Below, piece after piece: positions 41,391 to 50,440 of a DNA stretch of 64,000 bases. The DNA comes from JAGOCV01 sp049445855 (GTDB taxonomy: Bacteria; Pseudomonadota; Gammaproteobacteria; Burkholderiales; Burkholderiaceae_C), in assembly GCF_049445855.1 (NCBI RefSeq), contig NZ_JBMSDV010000001.1, forward strand, positions 620,001 through 684,000, given 5' to 3'. Every line of letters begins with the position of its first letter. Position 1 is the stretch's first letter. A program made the translations under genes and the position numbers. The notes beneath the pieces are model-generated. The model saw only the letters and a list, made by a program, of their open reading frames with translations, ran no database searches and had not been told where the DNA came from.

Positions 41391-43295
41391 TCACCGGACA
41401 GGTTTCATGAACCCGGCGAAGAACGCCGCCAGTTCCGCATGCGCATCCAGCGGCAGCACATGTGCGACGTACTGGTCCGGGCGCACGACAACCAGCGCGC
41501 CACGCATCCGGTCCACGCCTCGCATGTCGAAGATGTCCTGTCCGCTCTTCAGGTCCGGGCTGAACACCTTTTCGTAGTCGCGCAATCCGAAACGGCCTTT
41601 TTGCGGACGCAGCAACCCGGGCATCCTCTCGAATGCGAGATCGCGGTGCGACTGCTGGAAGATGGCTCGGATGTCGAACACCGAATCGATGTCCTGCCCC
41701 TCGCGCGTGTACCTGAGCACGGGTGAATCGGGCGACTCGGCGAGGAAGCGGCACAGCGCCTCGACGCCACCCGCCTGTCCTTCAAACGCATAAAAGCGCC
41801 AGCGCCCGTCGGCCTTGCCGACGTGTCCCAGATGCAGCGGCTTCGCGTCAGTGATGCGCACCACGGGCGCTGAATGGAAGCGCGTGCCGATCACGAACCC
41901 GCCGGCCAGATGCTGATGCTTCGCCTCGCCGCAGATCATCGATGGCCGGTAGTGCGTGCCCATGCCGGCGGTGAAGCGGCCGTGCTGTTCGAAATACCTC
42001 TGGAATTCCTTCGGGTCCACGCCACTTGTTTCTGCGCCCTCCACCTCCGTCTTCTTCGCACGGTCGCTGAACATCCGGGCCCATTCGCGGTCGAAGTCGA
42101 TCAGCTGTTGCGCGACGACCTGGCGCTCTTCCGAATAGGTATCGAGCAATTCGGGCACTGCCTGACCCCGCAGTACGGACGCGAGCTTCCAGCCGAGATT
42201 GAACGTGTCCTGCATCGAGAAGTTCATGCCCTGCCCGGCCTTGGGGCTGTGCGTGTGGCAGGCATCGCCCGCGATGAAGACGCGTGGTCGGCCTCCATTG
42301 CGATCCGCATCGTCGTACTTGTGGCAGATGCGCTGCCCGATCTCGTAGACCGACCACCACGGCACTTCCTTCACATCGAGCGTATAGGGATGGAATATCC
42401 GCTGCGCGGTCGCGACGAGTTTGTCGATGGTGATGTTGCGGGCAGACACGCGTTCTGCCTCGCCCAGCTTGTCCATCTCGACATACAGGCGCACGAGATA
42501 GCCGCCCTCGCGCGGGATGACCAGCAGGTTGCCACTGCCGGACTGCACTGCCGACTTGTAGCGGATATCAGGAAAGTCGGTGACGGCCAGCACATCCATC
42601 ACACCCCAGGCCTGGTTGGCGGAGTCCCCGACGAGCTGCAGGCCGATGGACTTGCGCACCGCGCTGCGCGCGCCGTCGCAGCCGACCACGTAACGCGCCT
42701 TCAACGTCTCCACCTGGCCGGCATGCGCGGCGTCGGTGCGCTCCAGGCGAACGGTGACGGGATGGTCTTGCGCATCGGCATCGACCTTCACATCGAGCAG
42801 CTGTCGCGAATAGTGCGGCTCGAGCCGACTGGGCGAATTGCGCATCGTCTCGAGATAGAAATCGTGCACGCGGGCCTGGTTCAGGATGACGTGCGGAAAC
42901 TCGGAGAGGCCGTCCTCCGTGTCCTGTACACGGCCATGCCGCACGATGTTGCCCGCATCCGTGCCGTCCGGTTTCCAGAAGGTCACCTCGTTGATCCAGC
43001 AGGCCTCCGCCATCACCCGCCCGGCGAACTCGAACGCCTCGAACATCTCCATGGTGCGACAGGCAATGCCGTCCGCCTGGCCGAGCTGCATCGGGCCGTC
43101 TTTCTGCTCGACGATGCAGGTGCGGATGTCCGGAAACGCCGCAAGCTGCGCGGCCAGCGTCAGCCCGGCCGGGCCGCAGCCCACGATGAGCACATCCACC
43201 TCGGCAGGCACGCCGTCGCCGTGCGGCAGCGCCTCTCCTGAAGCTTCGAGATGGAGCGGCTCACCCGGCCTGAAACCGTTCAGATGGAATTGCAT
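41391..43295 (-). CDS. FAD-dependent aromatic-ring monooxygenase (3-hydroxybenzoate 4-/phenol 2-monooxygenase type)
   Basis: 634 residues from ATG 43295, preceded by AAGGAG. Flavoprotein hydroxylase: FAD motif VDVLIVGCGPAGLTLAAQLA (about 35-54), the VVGCDGARSAVRK DG motif, and VFIAGDACHTHSPKAGQGMNFSMQD for the FAD ribityl. The C-terminal thioredoxin-like domain and length match MobA/phenol hydroxylases, which add an OH ortho to an existing phenol group. Divergent from a MarR gene. No ring-cleavage genes nearby, so the pathway is incomplete here. Confidence 0.93.
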   Translation of the reverse strand: MQFHLNGFRPGEPLHLEASGEALPHGDGVPAEVDVLIVGCGPAGLTLAAQLAAFPDIRTCIVEQKDGPMQLGQADGIACRTMEMFEAFEFAGRVMAEACWINEVTFWKPDGTDAGNIVRHGRVQDTEDGLSEFPHVILNQARVHDFYLETMRNSPSRLEPHYSRQLLDVKVDADAQDHPVTVRLERTDAAHAGQVETLKARYVVGCDGARSAVRKSIGLQLVGDSANQAWGVMDVLAVTDFPDIRYKSAVQSGSGNLLVIPREGGYLVRLYVEMDKLGEAERVSARNITIDKLVATAQRIFHPYTLDVKEVPWWSVYEIGQRICHKYDDADRNGGRPRVFIAGDACHTHSPKAGQGMNFSMQDTFNLGWKLASVLRGQAVPELLDTYSEERQVVAQQLIDFDREWARMFSDRAKKTEVEGAETSGVDPKEFQRYFEQHGRFTAGMGTHYRPSMICGEAKHQHLAGGFVIGTRFHSAPVVRITDAKPLHLGHVGKADGRWRFYAFEGQAGGVEALCRFLAESPDSPVLRYTREGQDIDSVFDIRAIFQQSHRDLAFERMPGLLRPQKGRFGLRDYEKVFSPDLKSGQDIFDMRGVDRMRGALVVVRPDQYVAHVLPLDAHAELAAFFAGFMKPVR

Positions 43296-43323
43296 GGAAT
43301 TTGTCTCCTTGGATGCTGATCGA

Positions 43324-43355
43324 ATACTGATCGTCAGCATACTGATGATTAGTAT
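43324..43355. promoter_or_regulatory. Two overlapping MarR-type operators
   Basis: Two 17-bp pseudo-palindromes overlap by two bases: ATACTGATCGTCAGCAT (43324-43340) and ATACTGATGATTAGTAT (43339-43355), each with one mismatched pair. They lie between the monooxygenase (start 43295) and MarR (start 43395) genes, where a MarR repressor would control both. The half-site ACTRAT/ATYAGT is shared with the fasciclin promoter at 32982-33027. Confidence 0.75.
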
Positions 43356-43394
43356 AAGTGCCAGAATGCCGGAAAATCAAGAGGTTCATCCAGA

Positions 43395-43850
43395 ATGAAA
43401 GTTTCCGCGAAAGCGTCCGCGCGGGCAGACCTGCAATCCTTGCCCGGCCATGGAATCCGCAGGTTGCACCAGATCGCCGTGGCCATCTTCATGGAAGAGA
43501 CGGCGGACGACCCCGTCACCCCCGTGCAGTACGCGGTTCTTCACACGCTCGCGGACAACCCCGGCATCGACCAGCGCACGCTCGCGCGTCTGGTGAGCTT
43601 CGACACCTCCACCATCGGGGGCGTCATCGACCGGCTGGAAGCCCGTGGCGCGCTGACCCGCAGTCACTCCGACGGCGATCGCCGGGTCAGGTTGTTGCAC
43701 CTCACGCCTGAAGGTGAAGCCACGCTGGCCGATTCGATGGCGGCCATGAACCGGGCGCAAGTCCGCATGCTCGACCCGCTGTCCGCCGCCGAGCGGAAGA
43801 ACTTCATGAAGATGCTCCAGCGGGTGATCGGCCACCACGAGGAGAAGTGA
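43395..43850 (+). CDS. MarR family transcriptional regulator
   Basis: 151 residues. Winged helix-turn-helix: PVTPVQYAVLHTLADNPGIDQ, RTLARLVSFDTSTIGGVIDRLEARG and the wing SDGDRRVRLLHLTPEG. Probably represses the divergent monooxygenase gene and itself, relieved by an aromatic acid. Its stop is five bases from the convergent MFS gene. No separate ribosome-binding site is convincing except GAGG at 43380. Confidence 0.92.
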   Translation: MKVSAKASARADLQSLPGHGIRRLHQIAVAIFMEETADDPVTPVQYAVLHTLADNPGIDQRTLARLVSFDTSTIGGVIDRLEARGALTRSHSDGDRRVRLLHLTPEGEATLADSMAAMNRAQVRMLDPLSAAERKNFMKMLQRVIGHHEEK

Positions 43851-43855
43851 GGGCC

Positions 43856-45085
43856 TCAGTTCCTGTTTTCGGGCCTGAGTGCCTTGCGCGGAATCCAGTA
43901 GGCCAGCGTTCCTGCTGCAGCAAACGCGATCAGGCCCGTCGCCGCAATACCCGCCGCCAATGTGAGTCCACCGGCCAGCAGCGACAGCAGGGCCGGCCCG
44001 GACGACGAGCCGATGTCGGCCATGAGCCGCCACACGCCCAGGAAATGCGCACGCCCGTGGCGCGGCGACTGGTCCGCGCCGATCGTCATGATCATCCCCG
44101 ACCCGATGCCATTGCCGAAACCGATGAGCAGCGCCGCGATCAGCAGCGTGATCGCGCCCGTGGTCAGCGGCATCACCAGCATCCCGATGCCCATGATGAG
44201 CATGGATGGCACGGCGACCCAGCGCCGGCCCTTCACATCCATCACCTTGCCGGCCGGGTAGAACACCAGCATGTCGATGCCGCCGGCCAGGCCGTAGATC
44301 AGCGATGCCACCGAAGGCGCGAGCCCGAGCTGGTCGGCCCAGAGCGGGATCACCGCCTGGCGCGATGCGCGCACGGCACTCACCAGCATCACCCCGATGC
44401 CGAGCGTGAGGAACACATCGCGGTGGTCGCGCAAGGTCGCGGCGATGGTGGGCCTGGCGGGTCCGGCCTGCCCTTCGGCGACGACGGGTGCAGGCATGTC
44501 GGGGATGCGCGCGCCCACCGCTGCGGCAGCCAGCATCGCGACGATCCCGACGACGTAGGCGGCGGAAAGATCGAACGCATGCACGGCCGCTGCCGCCAGG
44601 AAGGGGCCGATGAACATGCCGATGCGCATCACGCCGCCCAGCGTGGACAGCGCGCGCGCACGGTAGGCAATGGGCACGGCATCGGTCAGGTAGCTCTGCC
44701 GCGCGAGGTTGTAGACGGCCTGCGACATGCCGACCATGAAACAGCCCGCAGCGAACAGGCCGAGATGCGATGTGCCGATGCACAGTGCCATGCCCAGCGC
44801 ACTCCAGACCGCCGCAGCAACGATGGCCCAGCGCTCGCCCCAGCGCATGGTGATCAGCGACGCCGGGATGTTGCTGAGCAGCGAGCCGATGCCGATCAGC
44901 CCGACCATCAGCGCGGCGATGGGAACTGCAGCGCCGAGGTCACGCGCCGTGAGCGGGATGATGGGAAGAATGGCCCCTTCGCCAAGACCGAACAGCAGCG
45001 AAGGGCCGAACGCCGGCAATGCGATTCGTCGCAAGGAAAAACTGTCGGGTAAGTTCGGGGGCAGCGGTTCTGGCGACGACGACAT
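43856..45085 (-). CDS. Major facilitator superfamily transporter
   Basis: 409 residues from ATG 45085 (MSSSPEPLPPNL); the longer frame to 45190 adds a Cys/Pro-rich leader unlike MFS proteins. Twelve hydrophobic spans, the A-like loop motif MRWGERWAIV and PAGKVMDVKGRRW after span 7 (the second-half A motif), as in drug/H+ antiporters of the DHA1 group. Downstream of and convergent with the MarR gene; could export or import aromatic compounds, but that is only proximity. Confidence 0.9.
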   Translation of the reverse strand: MSSSPEPLPPNLPDSFSLRRIALPAFGPSLLFGLGEGAILPIIPLTARDLGAAVPIAALMVGLIGIGSLLSNIPASLITMRWGERWAIVAAAVWSALGMALCIGTSHLGLFAAGCFMVGMSQAVYNLARQSYLTDAVPIAYRARALSTLGGVMRIGMFIGPFLAAAAVHAFDLSAAYVVGIVAMLAAAAVGARIPDMPAPVVAEGQAGPARPTIAATLRDHRDVFLTLGIGVMLVSAVRASRQAVIPLWADQLGLAPSVASLIYGLAGGIDMLVFYPAGKVMDVKGRRWVAVPSMLIMGIGMLVMPLTTGAITLLIAALLIGFGNGIGSGMIMTIGADQSPRHGRAHFLGVWRLMADIGSSSGPALLSLLAGGLTLAAGIAATGLIAFAAAGTLAYWIPRKALRPENRN

Positions 45086-45318
45086 GCGGATAGGGGCGGC
45101 AGGAAAGGGGCCGCAGCACGGAATGCATCGCGCATGCGGCGTCGCCATTGTCTCGCCAATACGGATGCCTGCTCGTGAGGACACCTGCAAGCGTAGCGCG
45201 CACCCTTGCGGTGCGGCGCTTGCAAACTATTTCAATTTCGTCACCAAGGGCTTCGGGATGTCTTGCGTTGGCCCGGATTCAGGAGCATTCTTCGTACAAA
45301 TTCTCCCGGGGGTCGATC

Positions 45319-46353
45319 ATGCGTACGCTGCAATGGTTTCGTGTGTTGATGGTCACCACGCTGCTGGCATCGGCAGCGGTCCACAGTGCGACGCCGGCCG
45401 GTCCACCCGCGGCCCAGAGCATCATCGACGCGTTGTCCAGGGCCAACGCGGCCGTCGTAGGCGTCGAAGTGAAGGCGGCCGAAGGCGCCAAATCCATCCA
45501 GACACTGGGCGCGCAGCGATCGGGCTCCGGCGTCGTCATCGGGCAGGACGGGTTGATCCTCACCATCGGCTACCTGATGCTCGAAGCGCAGGAAATACGC
45601 ATCGTCACCCAGGACAACAAGGTCTACCCGGCACGTCCGGTCGCCTACGACCTCGCCACCGGCTTCGGCCTCGTGCAGTCACTGCTGCCGCTGCGCGGCG
45701 TGCAGCCCGTCGAGCTGGGCAGCCATCGTGAAGTCGAACCCGGCGAGCCGCTGCTCACCGCCACCGGCGCGCAGGCCGACGACGATGCCGACGTCGCCAT
45801 GACGCAGCTGGTCAGCAAACGCCCTTTCTCGGGCTACTGGGAGTACCACATCGAGACAGCCCTCTTCACCAGCCCGCCCATCGGCAACCACAGTGGCGCA
45901 CCGCTGTTCAACCAGAAGGGTGAATTGCTGGGCATCGGCAGCCTGTTCGTGATGGATGCGCTCGGCGACAGCCGGCGCCTGCCGGGCAACATGTTCGTGC
46001 CGGTGGACCTGCTCAAACCCATCCTGGCCGAATTGCGCCAGACGGGCAGCACCAAGCTCAGCCACCGGCCATGGCTCGGCCTCACGTCCACCGAACAGGG
46101 CGGTCGCGTGCAGGTCGTGCGTGTGTCGCAGGAAAGCCCTGCGCAGGACGCGGGCCTGAAGACCGGCGACGTGGTTCTGGCCGTCGACGGCACCAAGGTC
46201 AGCACACTCGAGACTTTCTACAAGAAGGTCTGGGACCGCCCGGACCCGAACGGAGAGGTAGAGCTCACCGTGCTGCAAGGCGCGGACATCCGGACCGTGA
46301 AGATCAAGGCCGTGGATCGCATGAACACCATGCTCAAGCCGGCGGGGATCTGA
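45319..46353 (+). CDS. HtrA-like protein with PDZ domain and degenerate catalytic triad
   Basis: 344 residues from ATG 45319, with a signal peptide ending SAAVHSA (about 23). Trypsin-like fold region 35-235 followed by a PDZ domain (about 252-335: GLKTGDVVLAVDGTKV). In place of the HtrA His (ILTNAHVV) the sequence is ILTIGYLM, and in place of the Asp (TDLAV) it is TGFGLV; only the Ser region is recognisable (GNHSGAPLFN, Ser192). So proteolysis is unlikely and it may be a chaperone or adaptor in the periplasm. Divergent from the MFS gene; the 233-base gap shows no feature I can name. Confidence 0.85.
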   Translation: MRTLQWFRVLMVTTLLASAAVHSATPAGPPAAQSIIDALSRANAAVVGVEVKAAEGAKSIQTLGAQRSGSGVVIGQDGLILTIGYLMLEAQEIRIVTQDNKVYPARPVAYDLATGFGLVQSLLPLRGVQPVELGSHREVEPGEPLLTATGAQADDDADVAMTQLVSKRPFSGYWEYHIETALFTSPPIGNHSGAPLFNQKGELLGIGSLFVMDALGDSRRLPGNMFVPVDLLKPILAELRQTGSTKLSHRPWLGLTSTEQGGRVQVVRVSQESPAQDAGLKTGDVVLAVDGTKVSTLETFYKKVWDRPDPNGEVELTVLQGADIRTVKIKAVDRMNTMLKPAGI

Positions 46354-47299
46354 GCGGCACGAGGCCCTCGCGCACGGTCGGGTAGTGCAACGCGAGCCTT
46401 AGCTCGCGCTTGAGCCGCGTGTTGTCCATGCGGCGGGATTCACCCATGAAGCTCAGCATCGCGAGCGACAGCTCCTTTTCGGCCTGGCTGCGCGGCACAC
46501 GCGGCGGCTTCGGCATGCCATAGAGACCGGCGACGAAATCGAAGTAGTCGCCCATCCGCATGTCGGTGTCGTCGTTGACGTTCAGCACGCGCTGCGGCTT
46601 GCCGCGCCACAGCGCGAGCACGCACGCACGCGCCAGGTCGTCCGCATGGATGTGGTTGGTGAACACATCGTCTTCACGCCTGAGGACCGGCGTGCCGCGC
46701 TGAAGGCGCGCGTGCGGCGTGCCGCCTTCACGGTCCGGCGCGTAGATGCCGGGAATGCGCAGCACGTTCGTGCGCATGGTCGTGCGGCCGGCCAGGCGCA
46801 CGCGATGCTCGGCATCCGCACGACGCAGCGCGCGCGGCGTGCGCGGATTGGCCGGACGGCTTTCGGCCACGCGCGCGCCGCCGCAATCACCGTACACGCC
46901 GCTGGTCGATCCGTAGACCAGCGCGGCGGGCACCACGCGCAGCTTCAGCACGTTCAGCAACGCCTGCGTGCGCGGGTCACGCCACCATTGCTTCTCACCG
47001 TCCGAAGGCGGCGGCGCGAGATGCAGCACACGGGTCGCGATGCCGGCGAGGCGGCGCAGGCTTGCCACGTCATCGAGGTTGCCCGACAAGGGGACGATGC
47101 CGCTTCCCCGCAGCGCCGCGTGCCGGCCGGGGGAGGACGTGAGCGCGAGAACGCGCGGCCGTTTTGCGCGGGACTCTGCGTTGGCGCCGGTCAGCACGCG
47201 TGCTGCACGCAGACCCACATCGCCACAGCCCACGATCAGGATCCGCTCGCGGCGGAACCGCGCCGGCAGGGCACCGAGGGGACTTTGATTTGAGGGCAA
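46334..47299 (-). CDS. NAD-dependent epimerase/dehydratase-like (SDR extended) protein
   Basis: 321 residues from a TTG at 47299; the frame is open to 47380, but that overlaps the divergent reductase gene. Rossmann motif ILIVGCGDVGLRAARVL at the N-terminus, VYGSTSGVYGDC with the active-site Tyr region, and IHADDLARACVLAL as in YeeZ-type extended SDRs. Probably acts on a nucleotide-linked or small substrate, unknown. The 3' end overlaps the HtrA-like gene by 20 bases (convergent). Confidence 0.8.
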   Translation of the reverse strand: MPSNQSPLGALPARFRRERILIVGCGDVGLRAARVLTGANAESRAKRPRVLALTSSPGRHAALRGSGIVPLSGNLDDVASLRRLAGIATRVLHLAPPPSDGEKQWWRDPRTQALLNVLKLRVVPAALVYGSTSGVYGDCGGARVAESRPANPRTPRALRRADAEHRVRLAGRTTMRTNVLRIPGIYAPDREGGTPHARLQRGTPVLRREDDVFTNHIHADDLARACVLALWRGKPQRVLNVNDDTDMRMGDYFDFVAGLYGMPKPPRVPRSQAEKELSLAMLSFMGESRRMDNTRLKRELRLALHYPTVREGLVPLRSPPA

Positions 47300-47339
47300 A
47301 ATGTCAGGTTTGTCAGCAAGTCCCACAGGATACCCAAAG

Positions 47340-48398
47340 ATGACCACGACGGCGGGGGATACCGCACAGTTCCAGATCACCGTTCAGCCCAGCGGCCGCA
47401 GTTTCACGGCCATGCCCGACGAGGCCATCCTCGCCGCCGGCATCCGCCAGGGTATCGGCCTGCCTTACGGCTGCAAGGACGGCGCCTGCGGCTCCTGCAA
47501 GTGCAAGAAGCTCGAAGGCATCATCATCCACGGCCCGCACCAGCTCAAGGCGCTCACGCCCGAGGAAGAGGCTGCGGGCTTCGTGCTCACCTGCTGCGCG
47601 GTGGCGCAGTCCGACGTGGTGCTCGAATCGCGCCAGGTCACCGAAGCCGGCGCATTCCCCATCAAGAAGATGCCCTCGCGCGTCTCGCTGATGGAAAAGA
47701 AATCGCACGACGTGATGCTCATCAAGCTGCAGTTGCCGGCCAACGACACCATGCAGTACCACGCCGGCCAGTATGTCGAGTTCATCATGCGCGACGGCAC
47801 GCGCCGCAGCTACAGCATGGCGAACGCGCCGCACAACGGTCCGGGCGTCGAACTGCACATCCGCCACATGCCCGGCGGCAAGTTCACCGACCACGTGTTC
47901 GGCGCGATGAAGGAAAAGGAAATCCTGCGCGTCGAAGGCCCCTACGGCAGCTTTTTCCTGCGTGAGGACTCCGACAAGCCGGTCGTGCTGCTCGCGTCCG
48001 GCACAGGCTTCGCGCCCATCAAGGCGCTCATCGAGCATATGCATTTCAAGGGCATCACCCGTCCGGCTACCGTTTATTGGGGCGGTCGCCGTCCTTCGGA
48101 TCTGTACATGCACGACTGGCTCCTCGCCAAGGTGGCAGAGATGCCCTCGCTGACGTACGTACCGGTCATCTCCAACGCACTGCCTGAAGACAACTGGACC
48201 GGTCGCACGGGCTTCGTGCACCGCGCGGTGCTGGAAGATACGCCCGATCTGTCGGGCCATCAGGTCTATGCCTGTGGCGCGCCCATCGTCGTCGACTCGG
48301 CCCGTGCCGAATACAGCGCCAAGGGCAACCTGCCGGCCGACGAGTTCTACGCGGACTCGTTCACAACCGAAGCCGACAAGGCGCGCGAAGCGGCCTGA
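47340..48398 (+). CDS. CDP-6-deoxy-delta-3,4-glucoseen reductase-like ferredoxin/flavin reductase
   Basis: 352 residues from ATG 47340 (MTTTAGDTAQFQITVQPS). N-terminal plant-type [2Fe-2S] ferredoxin domain with CKDGACGSCKCKK and the fourth Cys in LTCCAVAQSD, then an FNR-like domain with RRSYSMANAP (FAD) and VLLASGTGFAPIKALIEHM (NAD). The family is annotated after AscD but in betaproteobacteria is a general electron-transfer reductase for an unknown oxygenase or radical partner. Single gene, divergent from the epimerase-like gene. Confidence 0.92.
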   Translation: MTTTAGDTAQFQITVQPSGRSFTAMPDEAILAAGIRQGIGLPYGCKDGACGSCKCKKLEGIIIHGPHQLKALTPEEEAAGFVLTCCAVAQSDVVLESRQVTEAGAFPIKKMPSRVSLMEKKSHDVMLIKLQLPANDTMQYHAGQYVEFIMRDGTRRSYSMANAPHNGPGVELHIRHMPGGKFTDHVFGAMKEKEILRVEGPYGSFFLREDSDKPVVLLASGTGFAPIKALIEHMHFKGITRPATVYWGGRRPSDLYMHDWLLAKVAEMPSLTYVPVISNALPEDNWTGRTGFVHRAVLEDTPDLSGHQVYACGAPIVVDSARAEYSAKGNLPADEFYADSFTTEADKAREAA

Positions 48399-48493
48399 AC
48401 GCGGTCCGTGGTCATGGATTGAGCGCGCGGTGAAATTGCCGGGCTCGTCCATCCAGCCCGTGCGTCATCATCAGGCGCGGCACAATCACCGGC

Positions 48494-48871
48494 ATGCGCG
48501 TGCCCGAACCCAGAATCTATGAAGGCCCCGTGGGCGTCACGCCCGACGAGTTCCGCGTCCTGTTCGAACGCCTCGTCCTGCAGCCGAACGGCGTGTCGTT
48601 CCGCCTGGAGCTGATCGCCGCGGAGGCCATTGCCAGCCGATGGATGCTCGAAGGGACAGCGCCATTCAACGGCGGCTTCTTTGCCACGCCGCCACTCGTC
48701 ATGCATCACATGTCCAACGGCGCGATCATGCCGGTCAGCCTGCGCCTCAACGTCGACCTCGCCAACGACGAGCATTGCACCGTCACGGCCTTCCTCACCG
48801 GAATTGAAAAGAGCGTGACGTGGAAGCTCCACGGCACGCTCGATCGGCTGGGTGTCGTCGAAGACGACTAG
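48494..48871 (+). CDS. Hypothetical protein
   Basis: 125 residues, soluble. Starts MRVPEPRIYEGPVGVTPDEFRVLFERL. Notable: a tryptophan-containing helix (ASRWMLEGTAPF), MHHMSNGAIMPV, and VTAFLTGIEKSVTWKLHGTL. No family recognised. Clean start, convergent with the aldehyde dehydrogenase (5 bases apart) and consistent codon use, so it is a real gene. Confidence 0.7.
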   Translation: MRVPEPRIYEGPVGVTPDEFRVLFERLVLQPNGVSFRLELIAAEAIASRWMLEGTAPFNGGFFATPPLVMHHMSNGAIMPVSLRLNVDLANDEHCTVTAFLTGIEKSVTWKLHGTLDRLGVVEDD

Positions 48872-48876
48872 CAGTA

Positions 48877-50316
48877 TCAGACGTTGGTGATCGACACCGC
48901 GCGCGCATTCAGGTACGCGTCCACCGCCTCCGGGCCACCTTCCGAACCATAGCCCGAATCCTTGATGCCGCCGAAGGGCAATTCGGCCGAGGGCAGCGCG
49001 GGCTGGTTGATCCACAGCATGCCCACTTCGACGCGGCGCGCCAGCAGGTCGGCATTCTTCAGCGAACGCGTGAAGGCGTAGCCGGCCAGGCCGTAGGGCA
49101 GGCGGTTGGCTTCGGCGATCGCGTTCTCCAGCGTGTCGAACTTCTGGATCGCGGCCATGGGGCCGAAAGGTTCGTCGTTGAACACCTTGGCATCGGTCGG
49201 CACGTTGGCCAGGATGGTCGGCTGGAAGAAGTTGCCCGCTTCGCCGATGCGTTCGCCGCCGGACAGCAGCTCGGCACCGCGCTCCACCGCATCCTTGGTG
49301 AATTCGGCCATGGCCGTCAGGCGGCGCGGGTTGGCCAGCGGGCCCATCTGCGTGCCTTCGGCCAGACCGTCACCCACCTTCAGCGACGAGGCCTGCTTGG
49401 CCAGCGCGGCGCCGAATTCGTTGGCGATGCTCTCGTGCACCAGAAAACGCGTGGGCGAAATGCAGACCTGGCCCGCATTGCGGAACTTGGCGGAACCGGC
49501 GGCCTTCACGGCCAGCGCGATGTCGGCGTCTTCGGCCACGATCACGGGGGCATGACCGCCGAGTTCCATGGTCACGCGCTTCATGTGCTGGCCGGCCATG
49601 GCGGCCAGTTGCTTGCCCACAGGCGTGGAGCCGGTGAACGTGATCTTGCGAATGATCGGGTGCGGGATCAGGTAGCTCGAGATCTCGGCCGGATTGCCGT
49701 ACACCAGACCCAGCACGCCGGGCGGCAAGCCTGCATCGGCAAACGCCTGGATCAGCGCGGCGGGGCCGGCCGGGGTTTCTTCGGGTGCCTTCACCAGCAT
49801 CGAGCAGCCGGCGCTCAACGCTGCAGCCACCTTGCGCACCACCTGGTTGATCGGGAAGTTCCACGGCGTGAACGCGGCCACCGGGCCGACCGGGTCCTTC
49901 AGCACCATCTGGCGCGTCGCCAGGTTGAAGCGCGAAGGCACGATGCGGCCGTAGACGCGGAAGCCTTCTTCGGCGAACCATTCGATGATGTCGGCAGCGG
50001 CCATCGCCTCGCCCTTGCCTTCGGCCAGCGGCTTGCCCTGCTCCTGGGTGATCAGGCGGCCGATGGCTTCGGCGCGCTCGCGCATCAGGCCGGCGGCCTT
50101 GCGCATGATCTGGCTGCGGGCTGCAGCGGTCATGTCGCGCCAGGTTTCGAAGCCTTTCTGGGCGGCAGCCAGCGCCTTGTCCAGGTCGGCCTTGCCCGCA
50201 TGCGAGACGCGGCCGATTTCCTTGCCGGTGGCCGGGTTGAAAACGGCCAGCGTCTTGCCGTCTGCGGCATCCAGCCACTTGCCGTCGATGAAGAGTTGCG
50301 TGTTGGGATAAGTCAT
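48877..50316 (-). CDS. NAD(P)-dependent succinate-semialdehyde-type aldehyde dehydrogenase
   Basis: 479 residues from ATG 50316; extension to 50430 runs into the SOS box and radical SAM start. Catalytic Cys285 (AGQVCISPTRF) and general base Glu251 (VTMELGGHAPV), with FTPWNFPINQ for cofactor binding. The sequence is closest in feel to GabD/SSDH enzymes that oxidise succinate semialdehyde or other acid semialdehydes. Alone in its operon; the specific aldehyde is not determined. Confidence 0.9.
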   Translation of the reverse strand: MTYPNTQLFIDGKWLDAADGKTLAVFNPATGKEIGRVSHAGKADLDKALAAAQKGFETWRDMTAAARSQIMRKAAGLMRERAEAIGRLITQEQGKPLAEGKGEAMAAADIIEWFAEEGFRVYGRIVPSRFNLATRQMVLKDPVGPVAAFTPWNFPINQVVRKVAAALSAGCSMLVKAPEETPAGPAALIQAFADAGLPPGVLGLVYGNPAEISSYLIPHPIIRKITFTGSTPVGKQLAAMAGQHMKRVTMELGGHAPVIVAEDADIALAVKAAGSAKFRNAGQVCISPTRFLVHESIANEFGAALAKQASSLKVGDGLAEGTQMGPLANPRRLTAMAEFTKDAVERGAELLSGGERIGEAGNFFQPTILANVPTDAKVFNDEPFGPMAAIQKFDTLENAIAEANRLPYGLAGYAFTRSLKNADLLARRVEVGMLWINQPALPSAELPFGGIKDSGYGSEGGPEAVDAYLNARAVSITNV

Positions 50317-50420
50317 GAGTGTCTTCTCTTTATGAAATTGATCAGGCCAACCACGCACTCTAATCCAACATCGCAAAACCCGGGTCGCGTGTATGGCAGT
50401 TACAGACCGCAGCGACGAAT

Positions 50421-50440
50421 GACTGTACATTCATACAGTG
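50421..50440. promoter_or_regulatory. LexA-type SOS box
   Basis: The 20-base sequence contains CTGT-N8-ACAG with flanking A/T as in the E. coli LexA consensus (about 15 of 20 positions match). It lies in the 121-base gap between the divergent aldehyde dehydrogenase and radical SAM genes and its last three bases are the GTG start of the radical SAM gene. LexA bound here would block transcription at the very start of the operon. Confidence 0.8.

Noticed and set aside
41874..43241. 455-codon plus-strand frame opposite the monooxygenase
   Set aside because: Antisense shadow; no start signal and no recognisable domain.
47300..47380. Longer start of the epimerase-like gene to 47380
   Set aside because: It would overlap the divergent reductase gene and add residues without family similarity; a TTG at 47299 precedes the Rossmann motif.
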